DNA of 64,000 nucleotides, taken from NCBI RefSeq assembly GCF_029227915.1, contig NC_079878.1, positions 23,585,501-23,649,500 on the forward strand. Reading direction: 5' to 3'. This document shows, one piece after another, positions 12,182-23,374 of this stretch. Numbering within the stretch: position 1 is the first letter of the stretch; each line of letters begins with the position of its first letter. Made by a program: the position numbers and the translations under genes. The DNA is from Hydractinia symbiolongicarpus. Taxonomy: Eukaryota > Cnidaria > Hydrozoa > Anthoathecata > Hydractiniidae. Under the pieces are notes generated by a model. That model had not been told where the DNA came from, searched no databases, and saw only the letters and a list, made by a program, of their open reading frames with translations.

Positions 12182-15100
12182 TTCATTTTTTTTTTTCATT
12201 TCAGCGGTGGTTATGATAGAGACAGGTAGAACATTTATATATAATTCTTGAACACTTAGCCTTTATATTTAAAGACAAAATTATATTACAGGGATGGGTT
12301 GTTTATAAGGGCAAGGGGGTGGGGATGTGAGTGATCTTGGCTGAGTGTTTTAGTCAGCCAGAGTAGATGTACTAGCAGGAGAGGACAATCAGCCCTTTGT
12401 TACTGTGCCTCGACTTCTATATAAATACGTACATTTTGCAAGTCAGTACAAATTTAGTGTGAACCATGGTGACCCGAAAGTTTTACTACCATCTCTTTTC
12501 TCTCCGCACCTGCCGCCTCCCCCCCTACATGCATTCATCTGTCCACCTGCAAGACTGTCCTATCTATCACCTTCCGCCCCAACGCCCAACGTACTTGAGC
12601 AATGGAAATCAGAATAATAGTAGTACCAAAAAGGGTTTGTCAAGAAGTACTTTGTGTTCGGTTTCACCTCACTATGTATGCTTGATTCATTTAGATATTA
12701 CAGTCTCCTCTTTCTTGTGTTGAATCGCAAATTGTTTTTCATTTAGATATGATCCTTATGCATTCAAAGATAAATCAAATTATAAACCAGACATTAAGCT
12801 AGAATACGTCGATAATAAGGGTCGCCAACTTAACCAAAAAGAGGTGAGTTAGCTTGTTCTGTATAACGCGCGGTTTAAATATTAACTGATATGAATTCCA
12901 ATGATTCCATTACAGAAAGTCAAGAAGTTTCGGTGTATCCTTTAGAGGCGTTTTTTCCGGAACCGGAAACATCCTAAAATTATCCTTTCTGTTCCCTTTT
13001 GTCGCTTCTCGTGACAAGTAACATTTCAGTTAATAAATTTTCAGAAATACCTTAATGCTTTAAATAAACGCCCCTGGCGGTTATTTAATTTTTCAATTTT
13101 TTGGGAGGGCGTTTTTTCAAGGGTGCCTTTAATATCTGCTACCAATATTTTAAACATTTTTATAACGATCCTTATCTGAGAACTTCCTCATTTGCATTAT
13201 GTTTTCATTTAACGCCCCTCTAAAAGAAGGGAGTGTTAATAGGAGGGGGCATTTATTAAAAAAGAGGCAATGAAAAGGGGCGTTTAATCAAAAGGGTGTC
13301 TAGCAGAAAAGGCGTTTATCTGACGCATAACGGTATGTCTCATAGATTCAAAAAAGTTTGGTTTCTTCAATACCAAGTATCCAATGACACCACAACAATG
13401 TTTTGCCAAAGTTCGCTAAGATGTTTTTTCATCTCTCAGTGATTTCAACAATGGTAGTTATAACACCTTTGTATTTTAGGCGTTTAGACTACTTTCGCAT
13501 AAATTTCATGGAAAAGGTTCTGGAAAATTAAAAACAGAAAAACGAGCAAAGAAAATACTGGAAGAAAAGGTAATATTACATTATTATTTTTTGTTCACAT
13601 TTTTTTTTTACCCGAAATTATATAATGTTGGAGTGTTGGTAGTATGGCCTGTTATGTCTTTATAAGGACCCTAACAGTAAATGACCTGGTTGGTGAACCG
13701 TAAAATTTGAAGATCTGAACACTAATATGGTGCAAAATAGCCTTGACTTTCCTGGGTGTAATAACAACCAGCAAACTCAAGGCCGGGCGATATTGGTATC
13801 CAATTTCCTTATTGAGTCTCGTTTATTTAGATTTTACACCTGGCTTTTGTGATCTGCTTTTTTCTTCTTTATTTTTCTCCTTTTTCTTTTTTTATGCTCT
13901 GTTTGTAGCTATCAACTTCTCCAGGAGGTAAAATAGTTTTTTTCTTGGAGAGTTGCGTGTTGTCTAAAAATTCCTTCTCGCTGTTAGTAAATTCTTTTAA
14001 CAAACATAAAGTGAAAATATTTTTTTTAAAAAACATGCAATTCTTTTAGCACTAATCGATTAAGTTCGTTAAACTGAAACAATTTGTTTTTGTGCGCAGA
14101 TGATCACGCGGCGGATGTATTTCACTTCAAAGAGATGTTACTTTATTCGTTTTTTTTAATTTTTATGCGTAATAATTCTCTTCTATAGTTTTTATGCTTG
14201 TGATATATGTTTTCATCTCGCATGAAACAAACATGTTATCAGGAGCAGGTGAAAGAAAGAATACATTGTAATTAGGCTACTTCTGACATCTGTGCGTGGG
14301 GAACACGTTTTCAATAAGTTCTTTTCAAATAATTCTTTTCAGTTACTTCTATGCTCACGTATGTATAAATTAGGCCTACCGGATATAGTTAATTTAGACG
14401 AACTCGTTATTCGTCATTTGAAGTCAAAAAAGACTGGACTCTAAATATGCTGGGAATAGGGTAATTTGCTTATATTCAGTTTAGTTAGAGTTCATCTTCC
14501 CCAGGGCTTCTTCCTTTAGCTATCTGTCGTGGTACAAAGCTTCTTCTTTGCTTTTGCATTCATATACTTAATCATTTTTTTTATGAACAGACGTTGAATT
14601 TAGAGTTGCGACGTCGCGACGTCGTCGTCAACGTTGAATTAACGTTAAATAAACGTCGTGTTCCCATTGGGCTACTCAACTTAAGAAATTTAAGGGAATT
14701 GTCCTGTGGCGGATTTTTCAATATAGCCAGAGTGTTAACATGTCGTGTGATCTTTATAAAATAACTCAAGTCTGTCTCGGCTGTTAAAACGTTGATCAAA
14801 TTCAGAGATAAAGACAGTTGGTCAGTTAAATTAATTTTGTAGATCAAATTTTATCTAGACCAATTTTTAGTATATATCACCGAATAAATGCTAATGGGTA
14901 AAAATAACTTTCAACGCTTTCATCTTTTTTCGATTGTTAGCCTGCAATGACGTGTTTTCTTGAGCCTTAGCTAGAGTTAGTCAGCAAAAAAACTTGACTA
15001 GACTGAAGAATACTTTTCACATAGCTTTGATACTAATTGAATATTAAACATTGTTAAATTTGTTCAGTTATGAACAACTTTAATATCTGCATAATTAGCG

Positions 15101-18100
15101 TTTTTGGTTAACCACATATTCCAAATCAAGTTTCCAATGACTTCCCTATTATGTCATCGAGATATTTACACGTTAATGGATGACGAGGCTAATTTTAAAT
15201 ATTAACCATCATGAACTTGTGTTCTGATGCCAAAACCATTTTCCCGCCATTTTTGTAGCAAACGTTTTTCTTGCACGGCTAGGTCATATGTTGTACCTTG
15301 ATAAGTAGACTACCAGTATCCTCGTTTGTTTTTTAAGTTTAAAATTATTTGACATGTTCAAAGTGAGATGTTTTACTTTTTATCACATTTGGCAATAATT
15401 CCCTCGTTAAGAGTTGTCATTTGTCTGGTATGCAAGCTAAAACTTAGTAATTATACTTTTTTAATTGATGTTGTTTTATCATCTCGAAGATAAACACGCA
15501 CATCCTGAAACTCGGTGGTTCCAGGGTTTTTTTTCCCGCCCTCAGACTCGTCAGCTGGTCTGTTTGTTTTTTTTGTTTGTTTTTATGGGAATGGTAGTTC
15601 TTCATATATAGTGTTTAAAAATTATGATTCTTCACAAGTAATGGAAATAAATAAAATCTCTTATGCTGTTCTTCCAATTAAATAAACAGAAGTTGCTTCT
15701 TTGACGCAACACCACATAATTTATTTCAACTAGTTCCATTTGAACAATGCTGTATTTTATATATATGTATTGCAATGTGGATGAGAAATAGTTTATGAAG
15801 TTTTTAAACTCGACGTTTTTTTTACTGCCTCATGCTGTCAGCAGTGCCAGTCTTTATATTATCCACCTGGATAAAGCCTCATTTACCATTTTTGTTTTAA
15901 CATTTTTTTTTTCTTTTATCGTTTTTTATCGTACACCTCCATCTTTAATATCGTGTTGACGTTGTTGCCTGGGATACGCTGTTGTTGTTGTGATGAAGAC
16001 TGTCGCTACCCGGCTTCTGTTTTGCGCTTCTCGAATTTTGGGCCTATGCTTAGGTTCTGTGGTGAAAAATGGAGAAACGTTTCTTATTGTGGAACTATCG
16101 TTTGTCATGATTTAAAAGTCAACTAAAAAAAATCTATTTCTGCGTTGCCTGCTTTCCCTGCTTTTAAAAAATATTAGGAAGTCAGGAAAGTTACCATTGT
16201 CCTCAACTTCGAAGTCGGTATGTTAAGGAGACCTTCTAGAAAAGTAAACTTTTAACGCGAGATTCTTACAGACGATTGTTTAATAACCAAATTGCACCAA
16301 TTACCGGATCATATTTTAATAATAAAAAATATAATAACATTTGGAAATGAGGCATCAAGTGGGGTACATAGGGTTGTTGTTTTACGGGAGGGAGAAAGGG
16401 GCGCAAAGCAGTGGCGAAGCAATGAAAAAACATTAAGTCTGACACTCACAAACTCTGAGTTGACAATTAAACAAAACGTTTACATTAATTGCAGATAGAA
16501 GTGTTTGATAGGATTCCTTTTAATAGGATTATTCTGCTCCTGCTGGTTAGAAAGGCTCCTTTTTATAGCTTTAGAAATTGCTGCGTTAAGTGGTATGTTA
16601 TTTGTGACTCGCATAATTATCTTTATCCTGAAAATAAAATAGTTTAATTTCCTAATACGCATTAGTCACGCTCAAATAAGGACAGGTAATTTCGATCTCG
16701 TTAATGTCTATATCTTTGTTTTGTTGTATTCGCCACGAGGTTACTGTATTTAACTTAAACACTTTGAGTTTATTTCGGGAAGTAAAAGAAATTGATGATC
16801 TTGAAGTGGACGCACCATTTTTTATATTAAAAAAAAACACGCAAAATTTTTTCATCAATAATTTATCTAAAGAAACGGAAGGTTATCATATTTGTTAGCT
16901 ATGTATATACAAGATTAAATGAAATTAATTTCAACCTGAGATGCGAAAAAAGAAGCTGTTTTCTTTATTGTACACTTCATTGAAAGAGTGGAATAATGAA
17001 AAGAAAGTTCTCATTGAAAACGAATTTTCTTTTCTCTTTCTTCGTTTTGTTTTTGTGTATTCAATCGATTCAACAACACGGTCATATTATTGACTTTATT
17101 GTTGCGTTGAAATCTCATAAGTAAATGATCAGGTCGCGAGATAGGAAGTAATGTTTTTGAACATCTACGAAGGTTTAGTGACGTTCACATTATGTTTCAA
17201 TGTCGCTTATTGTTTAACTGTTATTGACAATAATGGCTGCGTGACATTGCAAAAGGTCGTACACACTAAAGGCGCTGATTTTAACATTGTTGGTTTATAC
17301 CCCATCCATGGTCACACGAGCACCAACGCTTTTAGATACAATCATAATGGTCTGATCTGGAGCGAGGCAACCAAGTATTACATCGATGAGATTAACAGAA
17401 GCGATAAACTGTTAAAGGGTGTTAAACTTGGCTATGTTATTTACGACACGTGCAGTGAGTTGTATCTAGCTCTTCCCAGCATCCTTGAAATTTCACTGGA
17501 TGAGGATATGATTACCGGAAATAAGAAAACATTATCAGCCAGGAGAGAATGTTTGTGTTATAATAATTCCGTTACTTCGTACATCGGCGTGGTGGGCGAT
17601 GCCGCGTCATCGATGTCCAAGAAAGTATCCGCTCTCCTCAGTGTCAGCAACATGCCACAGATCAGCTATTCTTCTACCAGTATTGAACTGAGTAATAAAG
17701 AAACGTACCCGTCATTTCTCCGAACGATACCGTCCGACGATTTTCAGGTGAAGCTCATTGTAGCTGTCGTGCGCCATTTTAATTGGTCGTACGTCTCTGT
17801 TGTTGCTAGTGACGACGCGTACGGTAGAATTGGTGTTCAGCAATTAGTTCCGGCGTTGAAGAGAATAAAGGGTATGTGTTTGGCGGCGGAGGAGATTTTC
17901 AACACCGACATTGAAGATCGTACTGAGATTGACGACATAGTGCAGAGAATAAAAGAAATCGAATTGAGTACTGTCATCATCCTTTGGGCTCAACAGCAGC
18001 ATGCGAAAGCTTTTCTCGAACAGGCTTCTATACATAAACTTTATGGGCGGATATGGATTGGAACGGAAAGCTGGGGACATCACGCTTCCATGTTAGAGTT

Positions 18101-21100
18101 CGACCCAAATATTATAAACGGTTTGTTAGCCGTGGCTCCGTATAGTGGAACCTTCACTGCTTACAAAAAACATTTTAGTGAGATTACTCGCGCATCCTAT
18201 AACGACTCGCCGTGGATTAAACACTACTTCGAGTTACGCGAGGAACAAGAAAATGGAACAGTTACAAAAAACTTCGGTCAAATCATCGACGAGTTCTCAT
18301 TCAGCAAAATCGGGTTCGTCGGGGACGCCGTTTATGCGTTTGCCTACAGTTTACAAAACTACATCACAGCGAGAAATCTATCCATAGAAGACTTTAAGAG
18401 CACCATGTTGTATTCGGAATATCTTGAGTTTGTGCGCAATGTTAGTTTTGATGGTTTCCTTGGCAACCAGGTTACTTTTAACAAGAACGGCGACGTCAAC
18501 GATGCGACCTATCATTTGTTGAAGGTTCAACCAAATGAAGGTACAGGCAAGTTAGCGTTTCATTGGTATGGATATTGGAACGATACGAGTTTCGTAGAGA
18601 AGCCTCGTAACTGGGTGTGGTTTAGCAATTCAACTATTCCGCCTGTTTCCAAATGTAGTGATATTTGTACGGAAGGACTGTACGATACTGAGCTCGGTTC
18701 GAAGTGTTGTTGGAAATGTATACCATGTCCGGACGGCTTCTACAAGGATTCTATTGGTAATGACAAAAACTGTACGCGATGTCCGTTTATGACAATATCA
18801 TCGAAGAACCGTTCGAGTTGCATTGTACTCTCGAAAGTTTTTTTTCGGAGAGGCGAACTGCTGGTGACTTTGTTATTCTTTTTCTCTGTCGTTGGTGCCA
18901 TGGTAACGTTTTGCATGATCGTACTGTTTATCCGGCATCGTAAAACTCCTGTTGTGAAATCGTCAAATTTTAAGATGTCTGTATTACAACTGACGTGCCA
19001 AATATTGCTATTTCTCACACCGATCTTATACGTTGGCGAACCGACAGACGCTATTTGTGTATATCGACCGGCTTTACCGGCGCTGTTTTTGACGTCTATT
19101 GTGACGATTACTTTAATCAAGACGGAGTATTTATTGCGTATATTTCGACGCACAACGTTGTTAACGTCAAAAATCATCGCGTTGTCGAAAACCATTGAGA
19201 TGGCGTCACTGTGTTTTGTGCTCTTACTTCAAGTAACTTTAATCGTCGTGTTAAATATATACCAACCAAGCGAATTTGTACGACTGGTATCGAAAGAGAA
19301 GGCTGAAGTTGTACTGACTTGTAACATATCTTTTCATTTCTCTGGCGAGATCATATTCGTGTTGATATTGTCAGTGGCTTGCCTGGTGCAAGCGTTTCGC
19401 GCGAAATCTTTGCCGGCGAATTATAACGAAGCGAAACGTATTACGTACGCCATGTTGTGCTTGAGTTTATGTTTGTTGTTGAGTATGTTGTTTTTTGTGA
19501 GCATATCGGACGTCGAAGGGAAATACTTTGCGACTTGTTTACTGATTAACATTGGCAATTTCGCGCTCATATTTTGGATGTATGCTTATAAAGTTGTTAT
19601 TATTTTATTTTTTAAAAACGAAAATACACGATCCAAGTTTAATACAGACCGAATGAGTTTTGTGCAAAGCGAAATCTTAAAACGCTCGTCGCGAGTTCAC
19701 CCCGAGCCTTTATCCATTCACCGCAATTCAGCCGGTAAATCTTCGGTATGTAAAAACGAAACGATATCTGGAGCGAGCACCAAAAGAACTTTTTCTGGTC
19801 ATGATAAGCTGCTACCGGATCGTCAACGAAAATCGACGGTAACATTTAAGATACCTGTTTTAACCGCAGTGGATTGACATAAACTTTCAGGAGACGTACA
19901 TTCTATTATTTTTATACATTCTATTATTTTTATCTGTTGTCTCTTGATAAGCCGAAGTTGTTTACGAAATGAAAATAAAGGAAAACAATCTTAGCAAAAT
20001 GTAAGAGATTGAGCTCCAACTTAACTTTTTCAGTCTGCAAAGTTTCCCCTTTTCAACTGGAAACAAAGAAATTTTGTCCCTAGCATGTGCAATTTTTATT
20101 ATTTGAACGCTTTGCTCTGGATTTCAGTCCATTTGCATAAAGTTAACTTCGTAAAAAGTTCCAGTTACTGGGTACATTTTTACTCTGTGTATCTCACACG
20201 TTTTAAGCTTCACTTTAGCAACTCCACCTTTCGAGACATTACCTATCGAGACACAACTTATCGAGACTCAACAACTATGTTATAGAATACTTAAATGACC
20301 TAAATGTAAATATATACCCGAGAATTTAATATAACTTTTATATATGAATCTGATAACTGTTCAAAAGATGTGGCAAAATGAAAAATGTGACAAGCGTAAA
20401 AATTTATTTCTCAGCGGCTTACTGAAATCCCAAAGTTTTCAGGTGTTTGTGTTCACAGTTAGTTGTATGGTATAAAGTAGTCCTCCATGTTTTAAAGGAC
20501 ACTTTGTGCAATATTACTGCTAGCAAAAAAAGTGTTTCTGCCAAATGTTTGTTATAAACATCGCAAAAATTGTTTAAAAAGCCTTCCCGTATGATCAGGC
20601 CTTTTTAGGTTGTTAAATAACTTAGGTAGTTATTTATTAGCGCACGCGCTAATAAATAACTTATGAGCATTTGAGGAACGAGAATTTAAAGACTGGTGAA
20701 CAAATCTTTATGGATAGTTGTGAGATTATTTACTTCGGACACTGTTTACCAGCACAAATTATTCTGGATATCAAAAAGTTAACAAGCTGAATAAACATAA
20801 AGGCATGCATTTTGTACAGAATATAATTCAACTATGGAAAAGTTTAGTTATTTTCCTCCATTTTTTATTTTCAGTATTGACCTTTATTTAATTTTTTAGC
20901 CATTTTTCTAAAAATAATGTATAGTCGTTGATTTTCCTTCTTATATAGAAGCCATGGCCAGTTGAATCTTCCATTTGCAACGACAATTTCTATTAACGTT
21001 TCTTTATGCAAATTCTAAAAAATTCTCCAAAAAAATTCATCCATTCTATTAGTTCGCTTTTTTCAACAAACTCAGCAGATCGGTAAAAATGTTAGGTTTT

Positions 21101-22611
21101 TTCACGAAAACGTGGTCGAAGCGCGTGCTGTGAATTTACATTTTTATGATCATAAAATTATGATTAATTTATAAAATTGAAATAAAGTTATTTGATTGGC
21201 CTAAGTTCGATGGCCCTGTGGGACGAAGGGAATGTCTAGAAAACGTAAAGTCAGGCAGTTGATGGCGGATGACCTACCTATGTGATAAAATTTAGTTTTT
21301 TTAATTGTTGCTATGGTTTGAAAAAACTTGAACTTGATTAAAATATATAAAAAATAAATATTGACTTCTTTACCTGCACAAAAAAGTCGAGTTTGCTGTG
21401 CTGTTTGTTAGTTATAATTCAGTTAAACAAATTCAAAATGTTAAGTTCCTAGAGTAAGTTATTACCGATTTTAAGTTTAAAAAGGGCGTTTTAAGGAATG
21501 GTGTTGCGAGGCGTATAAGCTGGAAGGTAAAAAAGCATTAGAAACAGCACCAGAAGTCAATTTAATTAACAACGCATTTACAATTTGTTTCATTGTGCTG
21601 CTATTTTATATGATCAATGGCAGGATATATTGAATTTTGGTTTTCAATGTAGCGCACGTGTTTGTTTATAGTACCAACACCCAGTTCGATCTTGGTCACT
21701 AACATTCAGAAGCAGTAAGGTGGAGAGTCTCTGGAAGCCAAACAGGTCGAAATATTTAATCACATTTGCGCAAACAACGAAAGGCTGGCACGAGTATCAC
21801 GCTTTGGTGTATTTAAATTTAAATAGGATATTATATTTTAGCGGTTGTTTTCTTCCTCAAAATTTTGAAAGTTGTGTAAAAAATTATATAAATTGAACTC
21901 TGACAACTGCTACAACACTGCTAAATGTTGGAAATAAATATTCCGTTCATTCTGGCGTTGCTCGATTAACGTCAGCCATATTTTGGGCTGTGGGTATAGC
22001 CTGTGAAACTAAAGCGACACAATTTCCTAAGTTGTAATCAAGTTACCTTTAATGTACACCCCTTATTGGTTAAAACAGTTGGCAAAAAGGTCGGTAAAAA
22101 TGTGTCACAACATTTAATAGAATCATAGTATTTTGCCGACTAATTTTTGTTCAGTGTATATATTATAAAATATATGCGTAGTAATTTAACATCACAACTA
22201 CTGTTTATAACTAGGGAAGTTTTGAACTTTCCTTAATACCAGAGGTTGCTAAGAAATTGTAATGAGTGGTAAAATTTTCCGAAATTTAGTGAGCCGCCCC
22301 CCCCCCCCCCCACTTCTACAATTAGGTTGCAAAAGGTAATGAGAACTTGCTCACGTGACCTAGAAAAAATGCTACGCCGAAATTTGCGTTGGTACCCAGG
22401 GAAATTTAGGTGCATCATGCTTCCAATGTATATACACTTTATATAATATACACTTTATTTATCATCGGGATTTTCTTTTCAGAAACTTCAGAAGATGAGT
22501 TCGATAGACACACCTTTAAATACCGCTTCCATGTTCAAAGACAGACAGAAACAAAGCCAGTCAGCGTATCTTGTATTAAGCGGAGGTGGAAAGAATCTTC
22601 TAACGGGGTAA
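521..22611 (+). CDS. SART1: SART1/SNU66 homologue, U4/U6.U5 tri-snRNP protein (5' end outside window)
   Basis: SART1 is a nuclear tri-snRNP component needed to form the active spliceosome. I joined 25 exons by GT-AG sites and phase: 521-576, 1250-1358, 2002-2082, 2705-2767, 2883-2981, 3119-3196, 3514-3586, 4954-5027, 5129-5188, 5359-5418, 7515-7570, 8192-8243, 8567-8603, 8877-9031, 9675-9765, 9871-9933, 10419-10471, 10651-10737, 11458-11533, 11667-11757, 12040-12066, 12205-12225, 12747-12843, 13480-13569, 22483-22611. They total 1878 nt, giving 625 residues and a stop with no frame break. Family hallmarks in order: DSAAAWVVKSR, DLKGLTV, SEFCRTLGEIPS, YKPDIKLEYVD, AFRLLSHKFHGKGSGK, MSSIDTPLNT and the terminal VLSGGGK. 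Human SART1 is 800 aa, so the RS-rich N-terminus is off the left edge. The last intron (13570-22482) contains a GPCR gene. The TAA stop (22609-22611) overlaps a strong donor. Identity is near certain; single exon ends are less so. Confidence 0.95.
2319..2367. repeat. Perfect palindrome, 24-bp arms, 1-nt centre
   Basis: Arms 2319-2342 and 2344-2367 are exact reverse complements around a single G. It lies in the SART1 intron between exons 2002-2082 and 2705-2767. It could form a long hairpin in the pre-mRNA. Origin is unknown; a miniature inverted-repeat element is the simplest guess. Confidence 0.95.
3978..4019. repeat. Palindrome, 17-bp arms, 8-nt loop
   Basis: Arms 3978-3994 and 4003-4019 are exact reverse complements around an 8-nt loop. 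It sits just left of a SINE in a SART1 intron. Confidence 0.95.
4084..4387 (-). mobile_element. tRNA-derived SINE, copy A
   Basis: Read on the minus strand, the right end carries an A-box-like GTAGAGCGTTCG and, about 30 nt on, the B-box GGTTCAAACCC, as in a tRNA gene (RNA polymerase III internal promoter). A roughly 200-bp unrelated body follows and ends in a TTATTA-type simple repeat. The same unit recurs at 34953-35240. It lies antisense in SART1 intron 3587-4953. It is a non-coding retroposon, and the short ORFs across it are not genes. Confidence 0.85.
5722..6412. mobile_element. Foldback of tRNA-like SINE-type units
   Basis: Left arm 5722-5938 and right arm 6085-6297 are inverted copies of about 215 bp. 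The spacer holds a third partial copy (5993-6076) that directly repeats the left end. Sequence after the right arm (6298-6412) repeats the distal part again. Each unit contains a tRNA-like head with an A-box-like TAGTGGGTTCG and a B-box; the left copy, read on minus, has a perfect GATCGAATC. The cluster is in SART1 intron 5419-7514 and would fold into a long RNA hairpin. Short ORFs across it are artefacts. Confidence 0.8.
8527..8548. repeat. (TA)n microsatellite
   Basis: Alternating TA run a few bases upstream of the T-rich acceptor tract of SART1 exon 8567-8603. Confidence 0.9.
12111..12183. repeat. (ATTT)n microsatellite
   Basis: About 18 uninterrupted tetranucleotide units in the short SART1 intron 12067-12204, between two micro-exons. 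It runs into the polypyrimidine tract of the next acceptor, so its length could affect splicing. Confidence 0.95.
12935..13330. repeat. Dispersed repeat with GGCGTTTAAT-type ends
   Basis: Segments rich in AAACGCCCCT and GGGGCGTTTAAT motifs in both orientations, within SART1 intron 12844-13479. Similar motifs recur near 29620-29705, 30015-30055 and 40170-40235, and more weakly near 890-985. They look like remnants of one inverted-repeat transposon family; the class is unclear. Confidence 0.5.
13570..17150 (+). other. First part of the large SART1 intron, no recognised exon
   Basis: Intronic, AT-rich DNA before the nested GPCR. A CpG-dense patch near 14590-14660 contains repeated ACGTCG and AACGTT motifs. 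I see no coding segment or clear transposon. GPCR promoter elements presumably lie toward the right end, but no clear TATA box was recognised. Confidence 0.6.
17151..19877 (+). CDS. Class C G-protein-coupled receptor (CaSR/mGluR/GPRC6A-like), intronless
   Basis: A single 908-residue ORF with full class C architecture. A hydrophobic signal peptide (about 1-23) is followed by a Venus-flytrap ligand domain (about 40-490) containing YSSTSIEL near residue 173, where family members contact the alpha-amino group of amino-acid ligands, and RHFNWSYVSVVASDDAYGR. A nine-cysteine NCD3G domain spans about 502-557. Seven membrane segments run from about 569 to 820, and the cytoplasmic tail is Ser/Thr/Lys-rich (820-908). 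The loop LPANYNEAKRITYAML matches the conserved third-loop/TM6 motif of CaSR-type receptors. It is probably a plasma-membrane amino-acid, cation or peptide sensor; the ligand cannot be read from sequence. The ORF looks less AT-rich than its surroundings. It lies whole, same strand, inside SART1's last intron. AATAAA follows about 100 nt after the stop. Confidence 0.93.
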   Translation: MFLNIYEGLVTFTLCFNVAYCLTVIDNNGCVTLQKVVHTKGADFNIVGLYPIHGHTSTNAFRYNHNGLIWSEATKYYIDEINRSDKLLKGVKLGYVIYDTCSELYLALPSILEISLDEDMITGNKKTLSARRECLCYNNSVTSYIGVVGDAASSMSKKVSALLSVSNMPQISYSSTSIELSNKETYPSFLRTIPSDDFQVKLIVAVVRHFNWSYVSVVASDDAYGRIGVQQLVPALKRIKGMCLAAEEIFNTDIEDRTEIDDIVQRIKEIELSTVIILWAQQQHAKAFLEQASIHKLYGRIWIGTESWGHHASMLEFDPNIINGLLAVAPYSGTFTAYKKHFSEITRASYNDSPWIKHYFELREEQENGTVTKNFGQIIDEFSFSKIGFVGDAVYAFAYSLQNYITARNLSIEDFKSTMLYSEYLEFVRNVSFDGFLGNQVTFNKNGDVNDATYHLLKVQPNEGTGKLAFHWYGYWNDTSFVEKPRNWVWFSNSTIPPVSKCSDICTEGLYDTELGSKCCWKCIPCPDGFYKDSIGNDKNCTRCPFMTISSKNRSSCIVLSKVFFRRGELLVTLLFFFSVVGAMVTFCMIVLFIRHRKTPVVKSSNFKMSVLQLTCQILLFLTPILYVGEPTDAICVYRPALPALFLTSIVTITLIKTEYLLRIFRRTTLLTSKIIALSKTIEMASLCFVLLLQVTLIVVLNIYQPSEFVRLVSKEKAEVVLTCNISFHFSGEIIFVLILSVACLVQAFRAKSLPANYNEAKRITYAMLCLSLCLLLSMLFFVSISDVEGKYFATCLLINIGNFALIFWMYAYKVVIILFFKNENTRSKFNTDRMSFVQSEILKRSSRVHPEPLSIHRNSAGKSSVCKNETISGASTKRTFSGHDKLLPDRQRKSTVTFKIPVLTAVD
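19974..19979 (+). promoter_or_regulatory. Poly(A) signal AATAAA of the nested GPCR
   Basis: Canonical hexamer 97 nt after the GPCR stop. For SART1 it would be a premature intronic poly(A) site, so the host transcript must read past it. Confidence 0.6.
19980..22482 (+). other. Rest of the large SART1 intron
   Basis: AT-rich sequence with no recognised exon. It holds a short palindrome (20628-20661) and a C-run near 22293-22311. It ends in the TTTTCTTTTCAG acceptor of the terminal SART1 exon. Confidence 0.6.
20628..20661. repeat. Palindrome, 16-bp arms, 2-nt centre
   Basis: Arms 20628-20643 and 20646-20661 are exact reverse complements, with GCGC next to the centre. It lies between the nested GPCR and the last SART1 exon. 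Confidence 0.95.
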
Positions 22612-23374
22612 GTGGTCCTGCTTTTATAACTTTAGTTCATCAAGTTAATTGTGAAATCTCATACAATATTATACCGGAAATATCTTGCTCCATGTCTACC
22701 GCCAAAAAAATTAATTTTATAGAAGGATTAGTTCCCATATTTAATCTTCACTTACATCCTTGTGGAAAACTTTGGTCGTCCAGCCAAGTTCTATCAAAAG
22801 TTTTAAAAAATTGTTTGAAGCTTAAATTAAGTACAAACAAAACCGAAGTACTCCCGATGTTATTAAAATCTCGACAATTTTGATTTTTATCTAAGCAACG
22901 TTTTGGTCTGGTGCCCAGTCTCTTTCATTTTAAACTCGCATCTTTCTTCGCAAAATTTCATATCACGAAGGAAGGTGACTTTCACTTATATTTCAGTACA
23001 TATAAACCTGGGTGGTTTATGTTGTGTATTGACAAACAACACCTAGTTTTGTAGTGGACAGAATGTTGAAGTAATTTTGAAACACCACAACCTAAATTGT
23101 TTGCTCGTAACAACAATTAGATTATGTTTGTTTTTTTCAAGTAGGATCATTGGACGTGTTTCTTCTGGCTTCCTAAACAAACCAAAACTCCCCATGTAAC
23201 TCTTGCGAAACTCTTAACCACTATTTTAATATTATTATGGTTTTCTCTAAATGTATTGTCAAATGTCTGCATGTGTAAAATCTGACGCCCTTCTCCTTAG
23301 CCTAATAATTTTTGACAGCAGCAGTGTTAGACTTTCGAGAAAAAGTTTTATTCGCTCTTAAAAATTCTACACCA
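22612..23374. other. Convergent intergenic region between SART1 and the EF-hand gene
   Basis: Holds both 3' UTRs. An ATTAAA at about 22862 could serve SART1, and TTTATT at 23347-23352 serves the minus-strand gene. No other feature is seen. Confidence 0.55.
23347..23352 (-). promoter_or_regulatory. Poly(A) signal of the calmodulin-like gene
   Basis: AATAAA on the minus strand, 22 nt beyond the inferred stop codon. It implies a very short 3' UTR and supports the terminal exon call. Confidence 0.6.

Noticed and set aside
18740-19195. Minus-strand 151-codon ORF
   Set aside because: Antisense shadow of the GPCR coding sequence.
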